From: Alphaproteobacteria bacterium
GTDB lineage: Bacteria; Pseudomonadota; Alphaproteobacteria; Micropepsales; Micropepsaceae
Assembly: GCA_003131925.1 (NCBI GenBank)
Contig: PKWC01000205.1
Location: 3,605 to 22,210 of the forward strand
Length of the DNA stretch: 18,606 bases
Direction: 5' to 3'
Under the pieces are notes generated by a model that worked only from the letters and a program-made list of their open reading frames with translations, had not been told where the DNA came from and made no database searches. Within the stretch, counting starts at the first letter, position 1; each line of letters starts with the position of its first letter. Shown here piece after piece: positions 1 through 8,378 of the stretch. A program made the position numbers and the translations under genes.

Positions 1-333
1 ATCCATCCGCTCAACAATCTGCGGGTGAATCTTTATTTGCGTGACAGTTTGGGCGCCAACGAAGAGGCGCGCGTGCAGTGGCAGCACCACTGGATGGAAC
101 TGGGCTTCGCCGCGCTCGAAACGATGATGGCGCAGTCGCCGCAGACGGGAACATTCTGCCATGGCGATGCGCCCACGCTCGCCGACATCTGTTTGATCCC
201 GCAGCTCGCCAATGCGTGGCGCGTGCATCTCGATCTTGCCGCATATCCGACGCTTCTGCGCATCGAAGAGCACGCGCTTGCGCTTCCCGCTTTCGAATCG
301 GCTCTGCCAAAGAACCAGCCCGATGCGGAATGA
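1..333 (+). CDS. maiA: Maleylacetoacetate isomerase-type GST-fold protein, 3' part
   Basis: The gene is cut by the left edge of the window; 110 codons in frame 1 are visible, ending in TGA at 331-333. The first residues, IHPLNNLRV, resemble the start of the C-terminal helical domain of zeta-class glutathione transferases. The segment GDAPTLADICLIPQLANAWR is the typical 'G..PT.AD..L.PQ..NA.R' block of maleylacetoacetate and maleylpyruvate isomerases. These enzymes use glutathione to isomerise a cis double bond in tyrosine/homogentisate or gentisate breakdown, in the cytosol. The N-terminal thioredoxin-fold domain that would carry the glutathione-binding Ser/Cys is outside the window. The two isomerase substrates cannot be told apart from this part alone. 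The stop overlaps the start of the MarR gene by 11 bases. Confidence 0.85.
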   Translation: MHPLNNLRVNLYLRDSLGANEEARVQWQHHWMELGFAALETMMAQSPQTGTFCHGDAPTLADICLIPQLANAWRVHLDLAAYPTLLRIEEHALALPAFESALPKNQPDAE

Positions 334-802
334 ACCGCGTTCCGCGTGGAAGGGCGCGTGCCCGACACTCGATCTCGACCGCTTCCTGCCCTACCGGCTT
401 TCGGTGCTGACCAACCGCGTCAGCAACGCCATCGCGCGGCATTATTCGGAGCGGTTCGATCTCAGCCCGCCCGAATGGCGGGTGATGGCGGCGCTCGGCC
501 AGGCGTCGGGCCTGTCGGCGCGCGAGGTCGCATTGCGCACCGAGATGGACAAGGTGCAGGTCAGCCGCGCCGTCGCGCGCCTCATGCGGGGCAAGCGCGT
601 GCAGAAGCAGACCGACACGTCGGACGGCCGCATCACGCGCCTGTCGCTGAGCACGCGGGGCCGCTCTATGTACAACGAGATCGTGCCGCTCGCGCTCGCG
701 CTCGAGGAACAATTCCTCGCCGCGCTCGCCCCCCGCGAACGCGCGGCGCTGGACCGGCTGATCGCGAAGCTGTCGCAGGAAGCGGAGCGCCTGCGCGTGT
801 GA
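323..802 (+). CDS. MarR-family winged-helix transcriptional regulator
   Basis: This 159-residue cytosolic protein has a MarR winged helix-turn-helix. The part from about residue 35 (LSPPEWRVMAALG) through AREVALRTEMDKVQVSRAVARL to the wing (KQTDTSDGRITRLSLSTRGR) matches the family in order and spacing. Length is usual for MarR. I chose the ATG at 323, inside the 3' end of the isomerase gene, because longer in-frame readings run through that gene's coding sequence. The 11-base overlap suggests translational coupling and one transcript. MarR proteins usually bind aromatic acids or related phenolics as dimers, so control of the upstream aromatic-degradation gene is a reasonable inference but is not shown by the sequence. 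The stop lies 10 bases from the convergent acyltransferase gene. Confidence 0.9.
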   Translation: MRNEPRSAWKGACPTLDLDRFLPYRLSVLTNRVSNAIARHYSERFDLSPPEWRVMAALGQASGLSAREVALRTEMDKVQVSRAVARLMRGKRVQKQTDTSDGRITRLSLSTRGRSMYNEIVPLALALEEQFLAALAPRERAALDRLIAKLSQEAERLRV

Positions 803-812
803 GGACCCGCGG

Positions 813-1709
813 TCACTTCGCGTGCGGCTTGCGGGAATGGGTCGGCGCGCGGCGCGGGCGCTTCACGCGCGGTTTTGGCGGCGGGTTCACGCCTTCGCCG
901 AGCCGGTAGGTCATCTCGCGCAGATGGCGCATGAACTCCTGCCGATCGGCAGTGGCGGGGAGTTTCTCGAACGACACCGGCGCGCCGATGCGGATGTGAA
1001 GTTCGCTGCCGATCTTGTCGTGCACCTCCTTGAACAGGAGCGAGAGGCGCAGCGTTGTGCTGATATGGCTTGCGAGCTGGAACATGCGGCTGTTCTGTCC
1101 GGCGAAGAACACCGGTGCGACGGGCGCCTTCGCCTGGCCGATCAGCCGCGCGGTGAACGTTTTCCACTCCGTATCGACGGCACGCTTGTGCCACAGGGTC
1201 GGAGTCGTGGAGACTCCACCAGCCGGAAAGACGATCAGGCAGCCGCCTTCCAGAAGATGTCTCTTCGCGGCGGCGCGCGATTGGACATTCGTCCGCACGG
1301 CTTCCGGCGATTCGGTGAAATCGATGGGCAGGAGAAATTTGCGGACCTGCTCGGCGCGCGCCAGCACCGAATTCGTCAGCACACGGAAGTCCTCGCGCAC
1401 CCGCGAGACGAGATGGCAGATGACGACGCCGTCGAGCACGCCGAAGGGGTGATTGGAGACGACGATGACCGGCCCTTCTTTCGGCCACGTCTGGAGCGCG
1501 TCCTCGTTGCAGACGATCTTCAGCTCGAGCCGGCGCACGGCCGCATCCCAGAAGCTTTCGCCGGGAAGCGGATTGGTCAGATGATCGTCATAGAGCCATT
1601 TGAGATAGGGCTGGCCCGACATGCGCTCGATGAGCCGGATCACGAAGCGCTTGAGGCGCGGATCGTCCGGTTCGGCGTAGGAGAAATTGTCGGAGGCGGT
1701 GTCGCCCAT
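813..1709 (-). CDS. Lysophospholipid acyltransferase-like protein (PlsC/hemolysin-like fold)
   Basis: This 298-residue protein has an acyltransferase motif NHPFGVLDG at about residues 86-94, where His87 and Asp93 are the likely catalytic pair (HX5D here rather than the classical HX4D). FPAGG follows at 161-165, corresponding to the substrate-binding block III of PlsC-like enzymes. The NHPFG.LDG form is typical of the 'putative hemolysin' acyltransferases, which acylate lyso-lipids or amino-acid lipids at the membrane surface. The exact acceptor cannot be read from sequence. The C-terminal 20 residues are very basic (RVKRPRR..), which could aid membrane binding. It is the last gene of the minus-strand operon, starting 34 bases after the epoxide hydrolase stop. 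The Shine-Dalgarno sequence is weak. Confidence 0.8.
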   Translation of the reverse strand: MGDTASDNFSYAEPDDPRLKRFVIRLIERMSGQPYLKWLYDDHLTNPLPGESFWDAAVRRLELKIVCNEDALQTWPKEGPVIVVSNHPFGVLDGVVICHLVSRVREDFRVLTNSVLARAEQVRKFLLPIDFTESPEAVRTNVQSRAAAKRHLLEGGCLIVFPAGGVSTTPTLWHKRAVDTEWKTFTARLIGQAKAPVAPVFFAGQNSRMFQLASHISTTLRLSLLFKEVHDKIGSELHIRIGAPVSFEKLPATADRQEFMRHLREMTYRLGEGVNPPPKPRVKRPRRAPTHSRKPHAK

Positions 1710-1743
1710 GATTCGCGCAGAATGGCAAAAAGCGCGGCTTGCG

Positions 1744-2712
1744 TCAGCAGGGGAAGCGCCGTTTCAGCCAGCCGATCATCGCCTCATTTGTCTCGTCGGG
1801 CTTTTCCTGCTGGGTCCAGTGTCCGCAGCGGCGAACGAGGATTTTCTCGAGATCGGGCACGAAGCGCTCCATTCCTTCCGTCATGGACGGCGCCAGGATG
1901 ACGTCGTCCTCCGCCATGATCATGAGTGCGGGCGCGCGTACGAGCGGCTCCTTGCCTTCCGACAGCTCCCAGTTTCGGCTGATGTTGCGATACCAGTTGA
2001 TGCCGCCTGTGAAGCCCGTGCGGGCAAACATATCGACGAACACCTTCATTTCCTGAGAGTCGAGAAGCATCTCGCCGCGCCATTTCGACTCGTCCGACTG
2101 AAGGGCGCGCACGAGCTTGAGATTGCGTTCCTCCTGCGGCCGCTTCGCGTACTCGTCTGCCGTTACGACATTACGGCGCATGAAGAAACGGAACGTCTTG
2201 CCGACATCGGCGGCCAGAATTGCGTCGGCCTCGCCGGGCTTCTGGAAGAACACGATGTACATGTCGTCGCCGAACCGGGCGCGCATCATGGCGATCGGAT
2301 CGACCGGCGGCCGCGGGAAGAAAGGCGTGTTGACGCCGATCACGCCCGCGACACGGTCTGGGTGATAGAGCGGCATTGCCCACACCACGCTGCCGCCCCA
2401 GTCGTGGCCACAGAACACCGCTTTTTCAATTCCGAGCGCATCGAGAAGGCCGACGAGATCGCCGGTCAGATGCGCCATGTCGTAGTCCCGCACATCCGCC
2501 GGGCGCGATGTCTTCCCATACCCGCGCTGATCGGGCGCGATGACGCGGTAGCCGGCTTTAGCGAGCGCCGGCAATTGATGGCGCCAGGAAAAGGCAAGCT
2601 CCGGAAAACCGTGACACAACACGACCGGAAAACCGTCTCTCGGCCCGGCTTCGTGCACGGCCATGTCGATTCCATTGGTGCGGATCATTGTGGGCGCGGG
2701 AAAATCGATCAT
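1744..2712 (-). CDS. Soluble epoxide hydrolase, alpha/beta-hydrolase fold
   Basis: This protein of 322 residues has the oxyanion-hole motif HGFPE at 34-38. The nucleophile elbow GHDWGG carries Asp104 rather than Ser, which marks epoxide hydrolases and haloalkane dehalogenases. A cap-domain Tyr sits in INWYRN, the acid in AEDD and the His in CGHWTQQE. HGFPE plus a lid Tyr favours epoxide hydrolase, which opens epoxides to diols through an alkyl-enzyme ester. An in-frame TTG at 2748 would overlap the DUF423 gene. I prefer the ATG at 2712 because AGGA lies 9 bases before it and it starts 11 bases after the DUF423 stop. It belongs to the minus-strand operon; the natural substrate is unknown. Confidence 0.88.
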   Translation of the reverse strand: MIDFPAPTMIRTNGIDMAVHEAGPRDGFPVVLCHGFPELAFSWRHQLPALAKAGYRVIAPDQRGYGKTSRPADVRDYDMAHLTGDLVGLLDALGIEKAVFCGHDWGGSVVWAMPLYHPDRVAGVIGVNTPFFPRPPVDPIAMMRARFGDDMYIVFFQKPGEADAILAADVGKTFRFFMRRNVVTADEYAKRPQEERNLKLVRALQSDESKWRGEMLLDSQEMKVFVDMFARTGFTGGINWYRNISRNWELSEGKEPLVRAPALMIMAEDDVILAPSMTEGMERFVPDLEKILVRRCGHWTQQEKPDETNEAMIGWLKRRFPC

Positions 2713-2723
2713 GTCCACGATTC

Positions 2724-3089
2724 CTATGAAACGGTCTTCAAAGCCCAATAAGCCAGCGTCCCCCAGCCGGCGAGAAAAGCCATGCCGCCGAAGGGCGTCA
2801 CAAGACCCAATGCCCGCATGCCGGTCAGCGCGAGCGCATACAGCGAGCCGGAAAACAGGACAATGCCGAGAAGGAACAGAGCGCAGGCGAGCTGCGCGCC
2901 CGGGGTCCCGCGAAGAGAAAGCACTGCAAGTCCGATGGCAAGCGCATGATACATCTGATAGCGCGCGCCGGTTTCGAACACGACAAGGTCATGCGCATCG
3001 ATGCGGCCTTGCAGTGCATGGGCGCCGAACGCTCCGGCCGCCACTGCCAGAAATCCGTTGATCGCCGCGACAGCCAGCCAGGTCTTCAT
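2724..3089 (-). CDS. DUF423 (YgdD-like) small membrane protein
   Basis: This 121-residue protein has four predicted hydrophobic segments. The opening AAINGFLAVAAGAFGAHAL, followed by TGARYQMYHALAIG and PFGGMAFLAGW, is the hallmark of the DUF423 family. The length is usual for that family. These are inner-membrane proteins of unknown biochemical role. The ATG at 3089 comes only 3 bases after the stop of the M20 amidohydrolase gene, so the two are probably translationally coupled. No convincing separate ribosome-binding site is visible. Confidence 0.9.
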   Translation of the reverse strand: MKTWLAVAAINGFLAVAAGAFGAHALQGRIDAHDLVVFETGARYQMYHALAIGLAVLSLRGTPGAQLACALFLLGIVLFSGSLYALALTGMRALGLVTPFGGMAFLAGWGTLAYWALKTVS

Positions 3090-3092
3090 CCG

Positions 3093-4364
3093 TCACGCGC
3101 AGCCGCAGCCGGGTTGGGCGTGAACCACGGGATGAATGTCTGCCACCTTCTCGTCGAGGCACGCGAGAGCGCTGCGGGATATTTCGGCGGTCGCCGCGAA
3201 GTCTGCGCGCGTACGCTCGAGCAGCGCGGGATCGCCCATCAGATCGAGGGCGGTCCAGGCGAGCGATTTCGCGCCGTCGATCACGGCGGCATCGCCCTTT
3301 TCGGACGCCGCCCAGCGCGCAAATTCCGCATTGTGAATGATCACGTTTGCAGGGGCGACCGCGAGCATCGGGTGAATGGAGGGGACGCGATGGCTGATAT
3401 TGCCCATGTCGGTCGAGCCCGCAAAACCGGGTGGAATCGAACCGACGGGAACGAGTTCGCGGCCCAGGCTCTCGATGTTCTTTGCGATGGCCTCGGCCAT
3501 CGGCCAGTTCGTCTTGAGGTCGAGATAGTCCACAGCGCCCCAGCTCGTTCTGACCGTGCAGCCCGTCGCAAGCGCAGCCGCCTCGAAACAGGCCTGCACG
3601 CGTTTTTTCAGCGCCGCCAGCTCGTGCACGTCTGCGGCGCGCACATAGAAGCGGCAGGCGGCGCGTTCGGGCACGATGTTCGCGGCAAGCCCCCCATCGG
3701 TGATGATCCCGTGAATGCGCTCGGTCTGGCGGATATGCTGGCGCAGTTGCGCGATCGACTGATAGGCGGTGACCACCGCATCGAGCGCGTTCAAGCCGCG
3801 ATAGGGCATAGCAGAGGCGTGCGCGGCGCGGCCGAAATAGGTGACTTCCACTTCCGAGATGGCAATGCAGGGCATCGTGACGAGATCGACATTGGCGGGA
3901 TGGATCATCATTGCCGCGTCCACGCCTTCGAAGGCGCCGGCGCGCGCAAGAATTTCCTTGCCGCCAAAACGCTCTTCCGCGGGCGTGCCGAGATAACGCA
4001 CGCGGCCCGGAAGGTTCGCGCCGAGTTTCGCCAGCGCCATCGCCGCTCCTAGTCCTGCGGTGGCGATGATGTTGTGTCCGCAGGCATGGCCGACGCCCGG
4101 CAGCGCGTCATATTCGGAGAGAACCGCGATTACGGGACCGCTGTCCCTGCCGAAATCCGCGACATAGGCGGTCTTCAGGCCGAACGCTTCGCGCTGCACG
4201 GGCAGATCGTGCGCCGCAACCGCATCCGCGAGCCGGGCCGCCGACTTGAATTCCTCGAGCGCGAGCTCCGGCTCCTGGTGGATCGCGTGACTCAGTTTGA
4301 GAAGTTCGGCGCGCATCGAATCGACCGCAGCGGCCGCATCCTTCTTCAACGCTTCGACATTCAT
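3093..4364 (-). CDS. M20-family amidohydrolase (AbgB-like)
   Basis: This protein of 423 residues is a metallo-amidohydrolase of peptidase family M20. The metal-site motif GHACGHN (Cys95, His97) follows YDALPGVG, catalytic Glu130/131 lies in TPAEERFGGK, and a further ligand is in MIHP near 155. The Cys-containing motif and the FGRAAHASAMPYRGLNALDA dimerisation region match the M20D branch, which includes p-aminobenzoyl-glutamate hydrolase AbgB and N-acyl amino acid hydrolases. It should release an acid from an amide or peptide bond in the cytosol; the substrate is not determined. The longest reading starts at 4412, but the ATG at 4364 has GGAG 10 bases upstream and fits the family length. It is the first gene of the four-gene minus-strand operon. 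The C-terminus ends unusually in CGCA. Confidence 0.9.
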   Translation of the reverse strand: MNVEALKKDAAAAVDSMRAELLKLSHAIHQEPELALEEFKSAARLADAVAAHDLPVQREAFGLKTAYVADFGRDSGPVIAVLSEYDALPGVGHACGHNIIATAGLGAAMALAKLGANLPGRVRYLGTPAEERFGGKEILARAGAFEGVDAAMMIHPANVDLVTMPCIAISEVEVTYFGRAAHASAMPYRGLNALDAVVTAYQSIAQLRQHIRQTERIHGIITDGGLAANIVPERAACRFYVRAADVHELAALKKRVQACFEAAALATGCTVRTSWGAVDYLDLKTNWPMAEAIAKNIESLGRELVPVGSIPPGFAGSTDMGNISHRVPSIHPMLAVAPANVIIHNAEFARWAASEKGDAAVIDGAKSLAWTALDLMGDPALLERTRADFAATAEISRSALACLDEKVADIHPVVHAQPGCGCA

Positions 4365-4488
4365 AAAACGGTTTCTCCGGACGGATGGCGCACACAATAG
4401 CGGAACGCCCACGAAAGCCCAAAACCTGCGATCGCGGCACGCCGAACGGCGCCAGCATTGCCGTGGGAGGGCTGTTCGTCTTGTGGCG

Positions 4489-6651
4489 TTACCGGTCCAG
4501 CGCGCCGCTTCGCGTGTAGTTCTGCGCGCCGAGCTTCCGTGCCAGGAATTCTGCCGTTGCGGCGTCGGCCCTCAGCCAGGACTCATGCCGAAGGAACCCG
4601 TGGATCTCATCGGGCATGACGAGTTCCTCGAAGGGCAGGCGACGCGCCTCCAGGCGCCTTGCGAGATCAATCGTTTGCTGAAACGGGACATTGCGGTCGT
4701 CGTCCCCCTGGATCAGAAGTACCGGCGATTTCCAGCGGTCGACGCTTGCGTCGGGCGAAGAGGTCCAAGCGACTTTCAGTGCCGCGTCGCGATCACCTTT
4801 CTCGAAACGTGTCACCGGTTTGCCGCCCAATTCGTCGAGCAGCCGTGACCAGTCATGCACGCCGTGGAGATCGACACCCGCCTTGAAGATGTCGGAGTTG
4901 CGCGCCAGCGCGAGGGCGGTGAGATAGCCGCCATAGGAACCGCCCCACATGCCGATACGCTGCGCGTCGACGCCATGCGTGTGTTGGAGGAACTGCGCGC
5001 CCGCGAGCACGTCCTGATATTCGGACGCACCGGTCGGTCCCGCGCGGTCGGGTTGATGGAACTTTCGTCCATAACCGATGCCGAGCCGGTAGTTGACCGA
5101 AAGCACGACGAAACCGTGAGCTGCGAGATACTGATTCACCGCATAGGCATTGCTGTAATAGTCCATGTAATGCCAGCCGAGCAGCATCTGCCGCGGTGGG
5201 CCGCCATGCACGAAAATGATTCCGGGTTTGGCGCCGCCTTCGTCCCGACGTTGAAACAACTGTCCGTGCACAAGCGTGCCGTCGGCCGCATTGAACGCCA
5301 CGGATTTGGGAACGATGAGTTGGGCAACCGGAAAATCCGCGGGCAGGGCGCCGGCGTCCAGCGTGGCGCGATGCGAGCCGTCGACGTCGACCACGCCGAT
5401 TTCGGGCGGGTGCTGCGCGCCCGTCGACACGAACGCCACGCGATCGCCGGATGCCGCGACCGGCCGCCATTCGATTGTTTCTCCCGAAGTGAGAGCAACG
5501 GGCGCCGCGCGATCGACCGGCACGCGAAAGAGATGGCGGCGGTCGTCGTCGTCCACCGTCTTGCCGGTGTTCGCATCGTAGATCATGAACTTGCGGTCAC
5601 GGCTCAGCGCGACGTGCTCGACCATGAACGCTCCCGGCGTGAGCAGCAGCGATGCCCCGCCGGCGGCCGGAACCGAATAGAGATGTGGCCAATCATCGAG
5701 ATAGGCGAGAAACACGAGGCGGTCTCCCGCCGCCCACCGCAGGTTCGCTTCTCCTTCGACATCGGGCCAGGAGCCGGCGAGGGTGTCCGGGCTCGACCAT
5801 ACCGCGCGGCCCGTGCCGTCCGCGGCGTTGGCAACCCAGATTGACCAGGGCTGTGGCGTTTGTTTCAGGATTGGCGGCGGCGGCCCGCCATCGCCGTGCC
5901 GTCGCGCGAACGCAATCTTCGAGCCGTCGGGCGACCATCGCGGCGACAGATCATTGCTGGTGGACGGCGCAACATAGATAAGCGGCTTGTCCTTCGAGAC
6001 AAACTCGCCGATGAAGGCGTGATCGCCGCGATTGGAAACGAAGGCGAGCCGGCTTCCCTCGGGCGACCAATGCAGGTCGCTGTCTTTCCCGCGGTCGAAG
6101 AAGAGGCGCGCGGGCTTGCCTTTTCCATCGAGCGGCGCGGTCCACACCTGATCGTTGATCGTATAGGCAAGCGTGCCGCGCGCGGAGATGGCGGGTGTGT
6201 CGCCGGCTGCGATCTTCACTGGAGCGCCTCCCGCGAGTGATGCAGCCCAAATCGTCACCATTTGCTGCTGGGGCGAGGCGTCCGGATCGGGCGCGAGATT
6301 GCCTTCCGCCGGCCAGTTCGCGTCGTGGTCGCCGCCGCGCACATAGACGAGATGTGTGCCGTCGGGCGAGAAAGTAAGCTGGGTGATCTCCTGCCCGTCG
6401 TCCGCGGTGTAGTGCGTCACCTGATGCGGCCGGAACGCCGGCCCATCGGCAATCCATACATTGCGCACGCCATCGACATTGCGCACCCACGCGATCCGGT
6501 CGGCGCGTTCCGCGGCTGCGAGTTCGTCGGCGAAAGGATAGTGGAGCACCTGCGCCATGGTGAAATCCGCAGCACGCGGCTTCGATGCGCCGGGCATCGC
6601 CGCAGCCAACGAACCGAGAAGCATGCACATGAACGCGCGCGAAATTGGCAT
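4489..6651 (-). CDS. Exported S9-family prolyl oligopeptidase-like peptidase
   Basis: This protein of 720 residues begins with a Sec-type signal peptide (hydrophobic MLLGSLAAAMPGA core, likely cut near residue 27 after SKPRA). A beta-propeller of PD40/WD40-like repeats follows, with visible repeats FSPDGTHLVYV, WSPEGSRLAFV and WSPDGSKIAFA. A C-terminal alpha/beta-hydrolase domain completes it. The catalytic triad is Ser572 in GGSYGGY, Asp652 in GDDDRNV and His684 in DEIHGF. This is the acyl-aminoacyl/dipeptidyl-peptidase type of family S9, trimming short peptides, here probably in the periplasm. The frame is open to 6870, but that extension looks unlike protein and precedes the signal peptide. 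The ATG at 6651 has AGGA 9 bases upstream. The M20 gene lies 124 bases downstream on the same strand, so peptide or amide turnover is a shared theme. Confidence 0.93.
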   Translation of the reverse strand: MPISRAFMCMLLGSLAAAMPGASKPRAADFTMAQVLHYPFADELAAAERADRIAWVRNVDGVRNVWIADGPAFRPHQVTHYTADDGQEITQLTFSPDGTHLVYVRGGDHDANWPAEGNLAPDPDASPQQQMVTIWAASLAGGAPVKIAAGDTPAISARGTLAYTINDQVWTAPLDGKGKPARLFFDRGKDSDLHWSPEGSRLAFVSNRGDHAFIGEFVSKDKPLIYVAPSTSNDLSPRWSPDGSKIAFARRHGDGGPPPPILKQTPQPWSIWVANAADGTGRAVWSSPDTLAGSWPDVEGEANLRWAAGDRLVFLAYLDDWPHLYSVPAAGGASLLLTPGAFMVEHVALSRDRKFMIYDANTGKTVDDDDRRHLFRVPVDRAAPVALTSGETIEWRPVAASGDRVAFVSTGAQHPPEIGVVDVDGSHRATLDAGALPADFPVAQLIVPKSVAFNAADGTLVHGQLFQRRDEGGAKPGIIFVHGGPPRQMLLGWHYMDYYSNAYAVNQYLAAHGFVVLSVNYRLGIGYGRKFHQPDRAGPTGASEYQDVLAGAQFLQHTHGVDAQRIGMWGGSYGGYLTALALARNSDIFKAGVDLHGVHDWSRLLDELGGKPVTRFEKGDRDAALKVAWTSSPDASVDRWKSPVLLIQGDDDRNVPFQQTIDLARRLEARRLPFEELVMPDEIHGFLRHESWLRADAATAEFLARKLGAQNYTRSGALDR

Positions 6652-6980
6652 CGATCGATTCCTGAAAGGAGAATCACGGAAAGCGAGAACCGCAGTTTCG
6701 CCCGCTAGGCCTGCGCCCGCAAGCGTCGCGCGGAACTTGATGCGGGATGACGCGTTCGCGAAGCGCAGCCGCGCGAAGGGATGAAGCAAACTTTGAGCAC
6801 GACCATTGCAACATCGAACGGTTTGCTGCAGGCAAAGACGGTGGGATTCATGCTGGCGCATGAGCAGCAATAACGTGTTGCCCAGGCTTGGAGGATATAT
6901 GCGCTAGAATGGCGCGAGTTGTGGTGGTCGAGGTTCGAACGGATCTGTGTGGTGCAACGGCCGATCGCTGCACGCCTCGT
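6652..6980. other. Gap between aquaporin 3' end and S9 peptidase start
   Basis: No convincing gene lies in these 329 bases. They include the 5' leader of the minus-strand peptidase gene and an exact GGAAC-N16-CGTT match on the plus strand (listed separately). Downstream of that match is a 30-codon plus-strand ORF (ATG 6781, stop at 6871-6873) with a purine-rich stretch touching the start codon but no properly spaced ribosome-binding site. No clear terminator hairpin was seen after the aquaporin gene. Confidence 0.5.
6732..6756 (+). promoter_or_regulatory. Exact EcfG-type promoter match with no clear gene downstream
   Basis: GGAAC at 6732-6736, a 16-base spacer, then CGTT at 6753-6756. The sequence is a perfect match to the EcfG consensus, but it points away from the peptidase gene and toward the 3' end of the aquaporin gene. 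It could be chance (about 0.3 exact matches expected per window) or drive a small RNA, a tiny ORF at 6781 or an antisense transcript. Confidence 0.35.
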
Positions 6981-7766
6981 TCACTTGCCCGTCCCTTGGG
7001 CCGTGATGCTGCCTTCAGCTGTCGGCGGCCCCCTCAGTATCCACTCGAAGCCGACAGCGATCAGTGCGCCGACGAGAGGTCCCATGACGTATATCCAGCT
7101 TGTCGAAAAATCGCCGCGGATGAGATCGGGAGCGATCGAGCGGGCTGGATTCATTGAGGCACCGCTGATTGGCGAAGCCCAGAGGCCGGCGAGCGCGATG
7201 TATCCTCCTACGGCAATGGCGCCGTTCGGTCCGATATTGCGGGCGCCTGCGGCGGTCCCCAGGATCGTGTTCACGAGACCCGCAGTGAGCAGCGCCTCGG
7301 TCGCCAGCGCCTGCAGGGCGCTCACATGTGCTCCGGGTGTCGTGGCGGCGCGGGCGACGGCTCGGCCAAACGTCATTTGGAGAAAGACAAGCGCCGCAAC
7401 CGCCCCGGCAATTTGGGCGGCGATGTAGCCGGGTACGCGTTTCCAGGGGAAATTGCGGCGCAACGCAAATGCCAGGGTGACGACGGGATTCAAATGCGCG
7501 CCGCTCACCGTTCCCATGAAGTAGATCACCACCATCACCGTCAAGCCTGGAGCGACCGCGGCGGCTGCTTGTATCGCATGAGCATTGTTCATCGCCGTTG
7601 AGACACCTGCTCCTGCTCCGGATGCTACCAGTAGGAGCGTTCCCCACCATTCGGCAAATATCCGTCGCCATTCTCTCGACGAATCGAGGAATTCCGCAGA
7701 CGGCATTTCCCCGACCATGTGTAAATTGCGCTGTGGATCAGCTTTCGTCTTGGGCGACGTACTCAT
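6981..7766 (-). CDS. Aquaporin/MIP-family channel
   Basis: This 261-residue membrane protein has six predicted helices and the two half-helix signature motifs of the major intrinsic protein family. The first is SGAHLNPV at 89-95, with NPV in place of the usual NPA; the second is MNPARS at 205-210. The pair supports a water or small neutral solute channel in the inner membrane. NPV in the first motif is a modest departure that could affect selectivity. An N-terminal extension of about 35 mostly polar residues precedes the first helix; an internal Met at 17 or 21 is an alternative start. The start at 7766 is an ATG 35 bases after the pyrophosphatase stop, with AGGA about 14 bases upstream, so the two are probably co-transcribed. 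Confidence 0.9.
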   Translation of the reverse strand: MSTSPKTKADPQRNLHMVGEMPSAEFLDSSREWRRIFAEWWGTLLLVASGAGAGVSTAMNNAHAIQAAAAVAPGLTVMVVIYFMGTVSGAHLNPVVTLAFALRRNFPWKRVPGYIAAQIAGAVAALVFLQMTFGRAVARAATTPGAHVSALQALATEALLTAGLVNTILGTAAGARNIGPNGAIAVGGYIALAGLWASPISGASMNPARSIAPDLIRGDFSTSWIYVMGPLVGALIAVGFEWILRGPPTAEGSITAQGTGK

Positions 7767-7801
7767 GCGGCAATGCAGCGTCCTTTGGCGGTGTGGGCGC
7801 G

Positions 7802-8368
7802 CTATTTTTTCCTGTGCCGCTTTTCAAATCGCTTCTGCGCGGCCTTTACAAGTTCCGACGCGGCTTGCGCTCCGCTTTCTCCGAGCGGTTTGAATTTCTT
7901 GTCATGCAAATGGTTGTAGTTGACAAAGAAGGCCGATATCTCCTTCAGCAAATGCGGGCCTAGGCCCTTGAGCGAATGCGCCTCGTCATGTATGCGCGCA
8001 TGGGTCGCGACGGAGATGAGGCGGTCGTTACGGGTCCACTCTCTTCCCTTGTCTTTCTGCTCGGCCTTGATCGCCCCGATAGGTCGCACCGTCAAGATGC
8101 AGCCTGGCACCCCCGGAAAGTCCATCAGCACGAGCACATCCAATGGATCGCCATCCCCGCCCACGGTGGAGGGCACGAATCCGAAGTCGTAAGGGAACGT
8201 CATCCCTTCCGGCATGACCGTTTTGAATTCGAAGCAATCGCAGACGGGATTGTAGGCGTATTTGACCTGGCTGCCTTTGGGCGTTTCGATGACGACTCGC
8301 AGACAGCCCTTGTCATCATATGTCGGCGTCTCTGACAAAACGGCATGCCGGGAAACGTGCCTTGTCAA
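7802..8368 (-). CDS. ppa: Family I inorganic pyrophosphatase
   Basis: This 188-residue cytosolic enzyme hydrolyses pyrophosphate to two phosphates. The family signature DGDPLDVLVL (Asp72, Asp74, Asp77 as Mg2+ ligands) is intact, preceded by KYAYNP and FPYDFGFVPST, which form the active-site wall. The loop after IGAIKAEQKD differs from the common bacterial ...MEDE.G.D form, so this looks like a divergent, possibly accessory, copy. No ATG is available near the N-terminus. The start is a TTG at 8368, supported by AGGA 8 bases upstream, only 10 bases after the stop of a small ORF (8379-8563). The aquaporin gene follows in the same direction. The unit sits behind an EcfG-like promoter at 8608-8633, so stress-linked expression is inferred. 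Confidence 0.92.
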   Translation of the reverse strand: MTRHVSRHAVLSETPTYDDKGCLRVVIETPKGSQVKYAYNPVCDCFEFKTVMPEGMTFPYDFGFVPSTVGGDGDPLDVLVLMDFPGVPGCILTVRPIGAIKAEQKDKGREWTRNDRLISVATHARIHDEAHSLKGLGPHLLKEISAFFVNYNHLHDKKFKPLGESGAQAASELVKAAQKRFEKRHRKK

Positions 8369-8378
8369 GCGCTGCGTC

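Noticed and set aside
2713..2748. TTG start at 2748 for the epoxide hydrolase
   Set aside because: It overlaps the DUF423 gene, and the ATG at 2712 has a well-spaced AGGA.
6652..6870. In-frame upstream extension of the S9 peptidase
   Set aside because: It would bury the signal peptide at residue 74 and lacks protein-like composition; the ATG at 6651 has a good ribosome-binding site.
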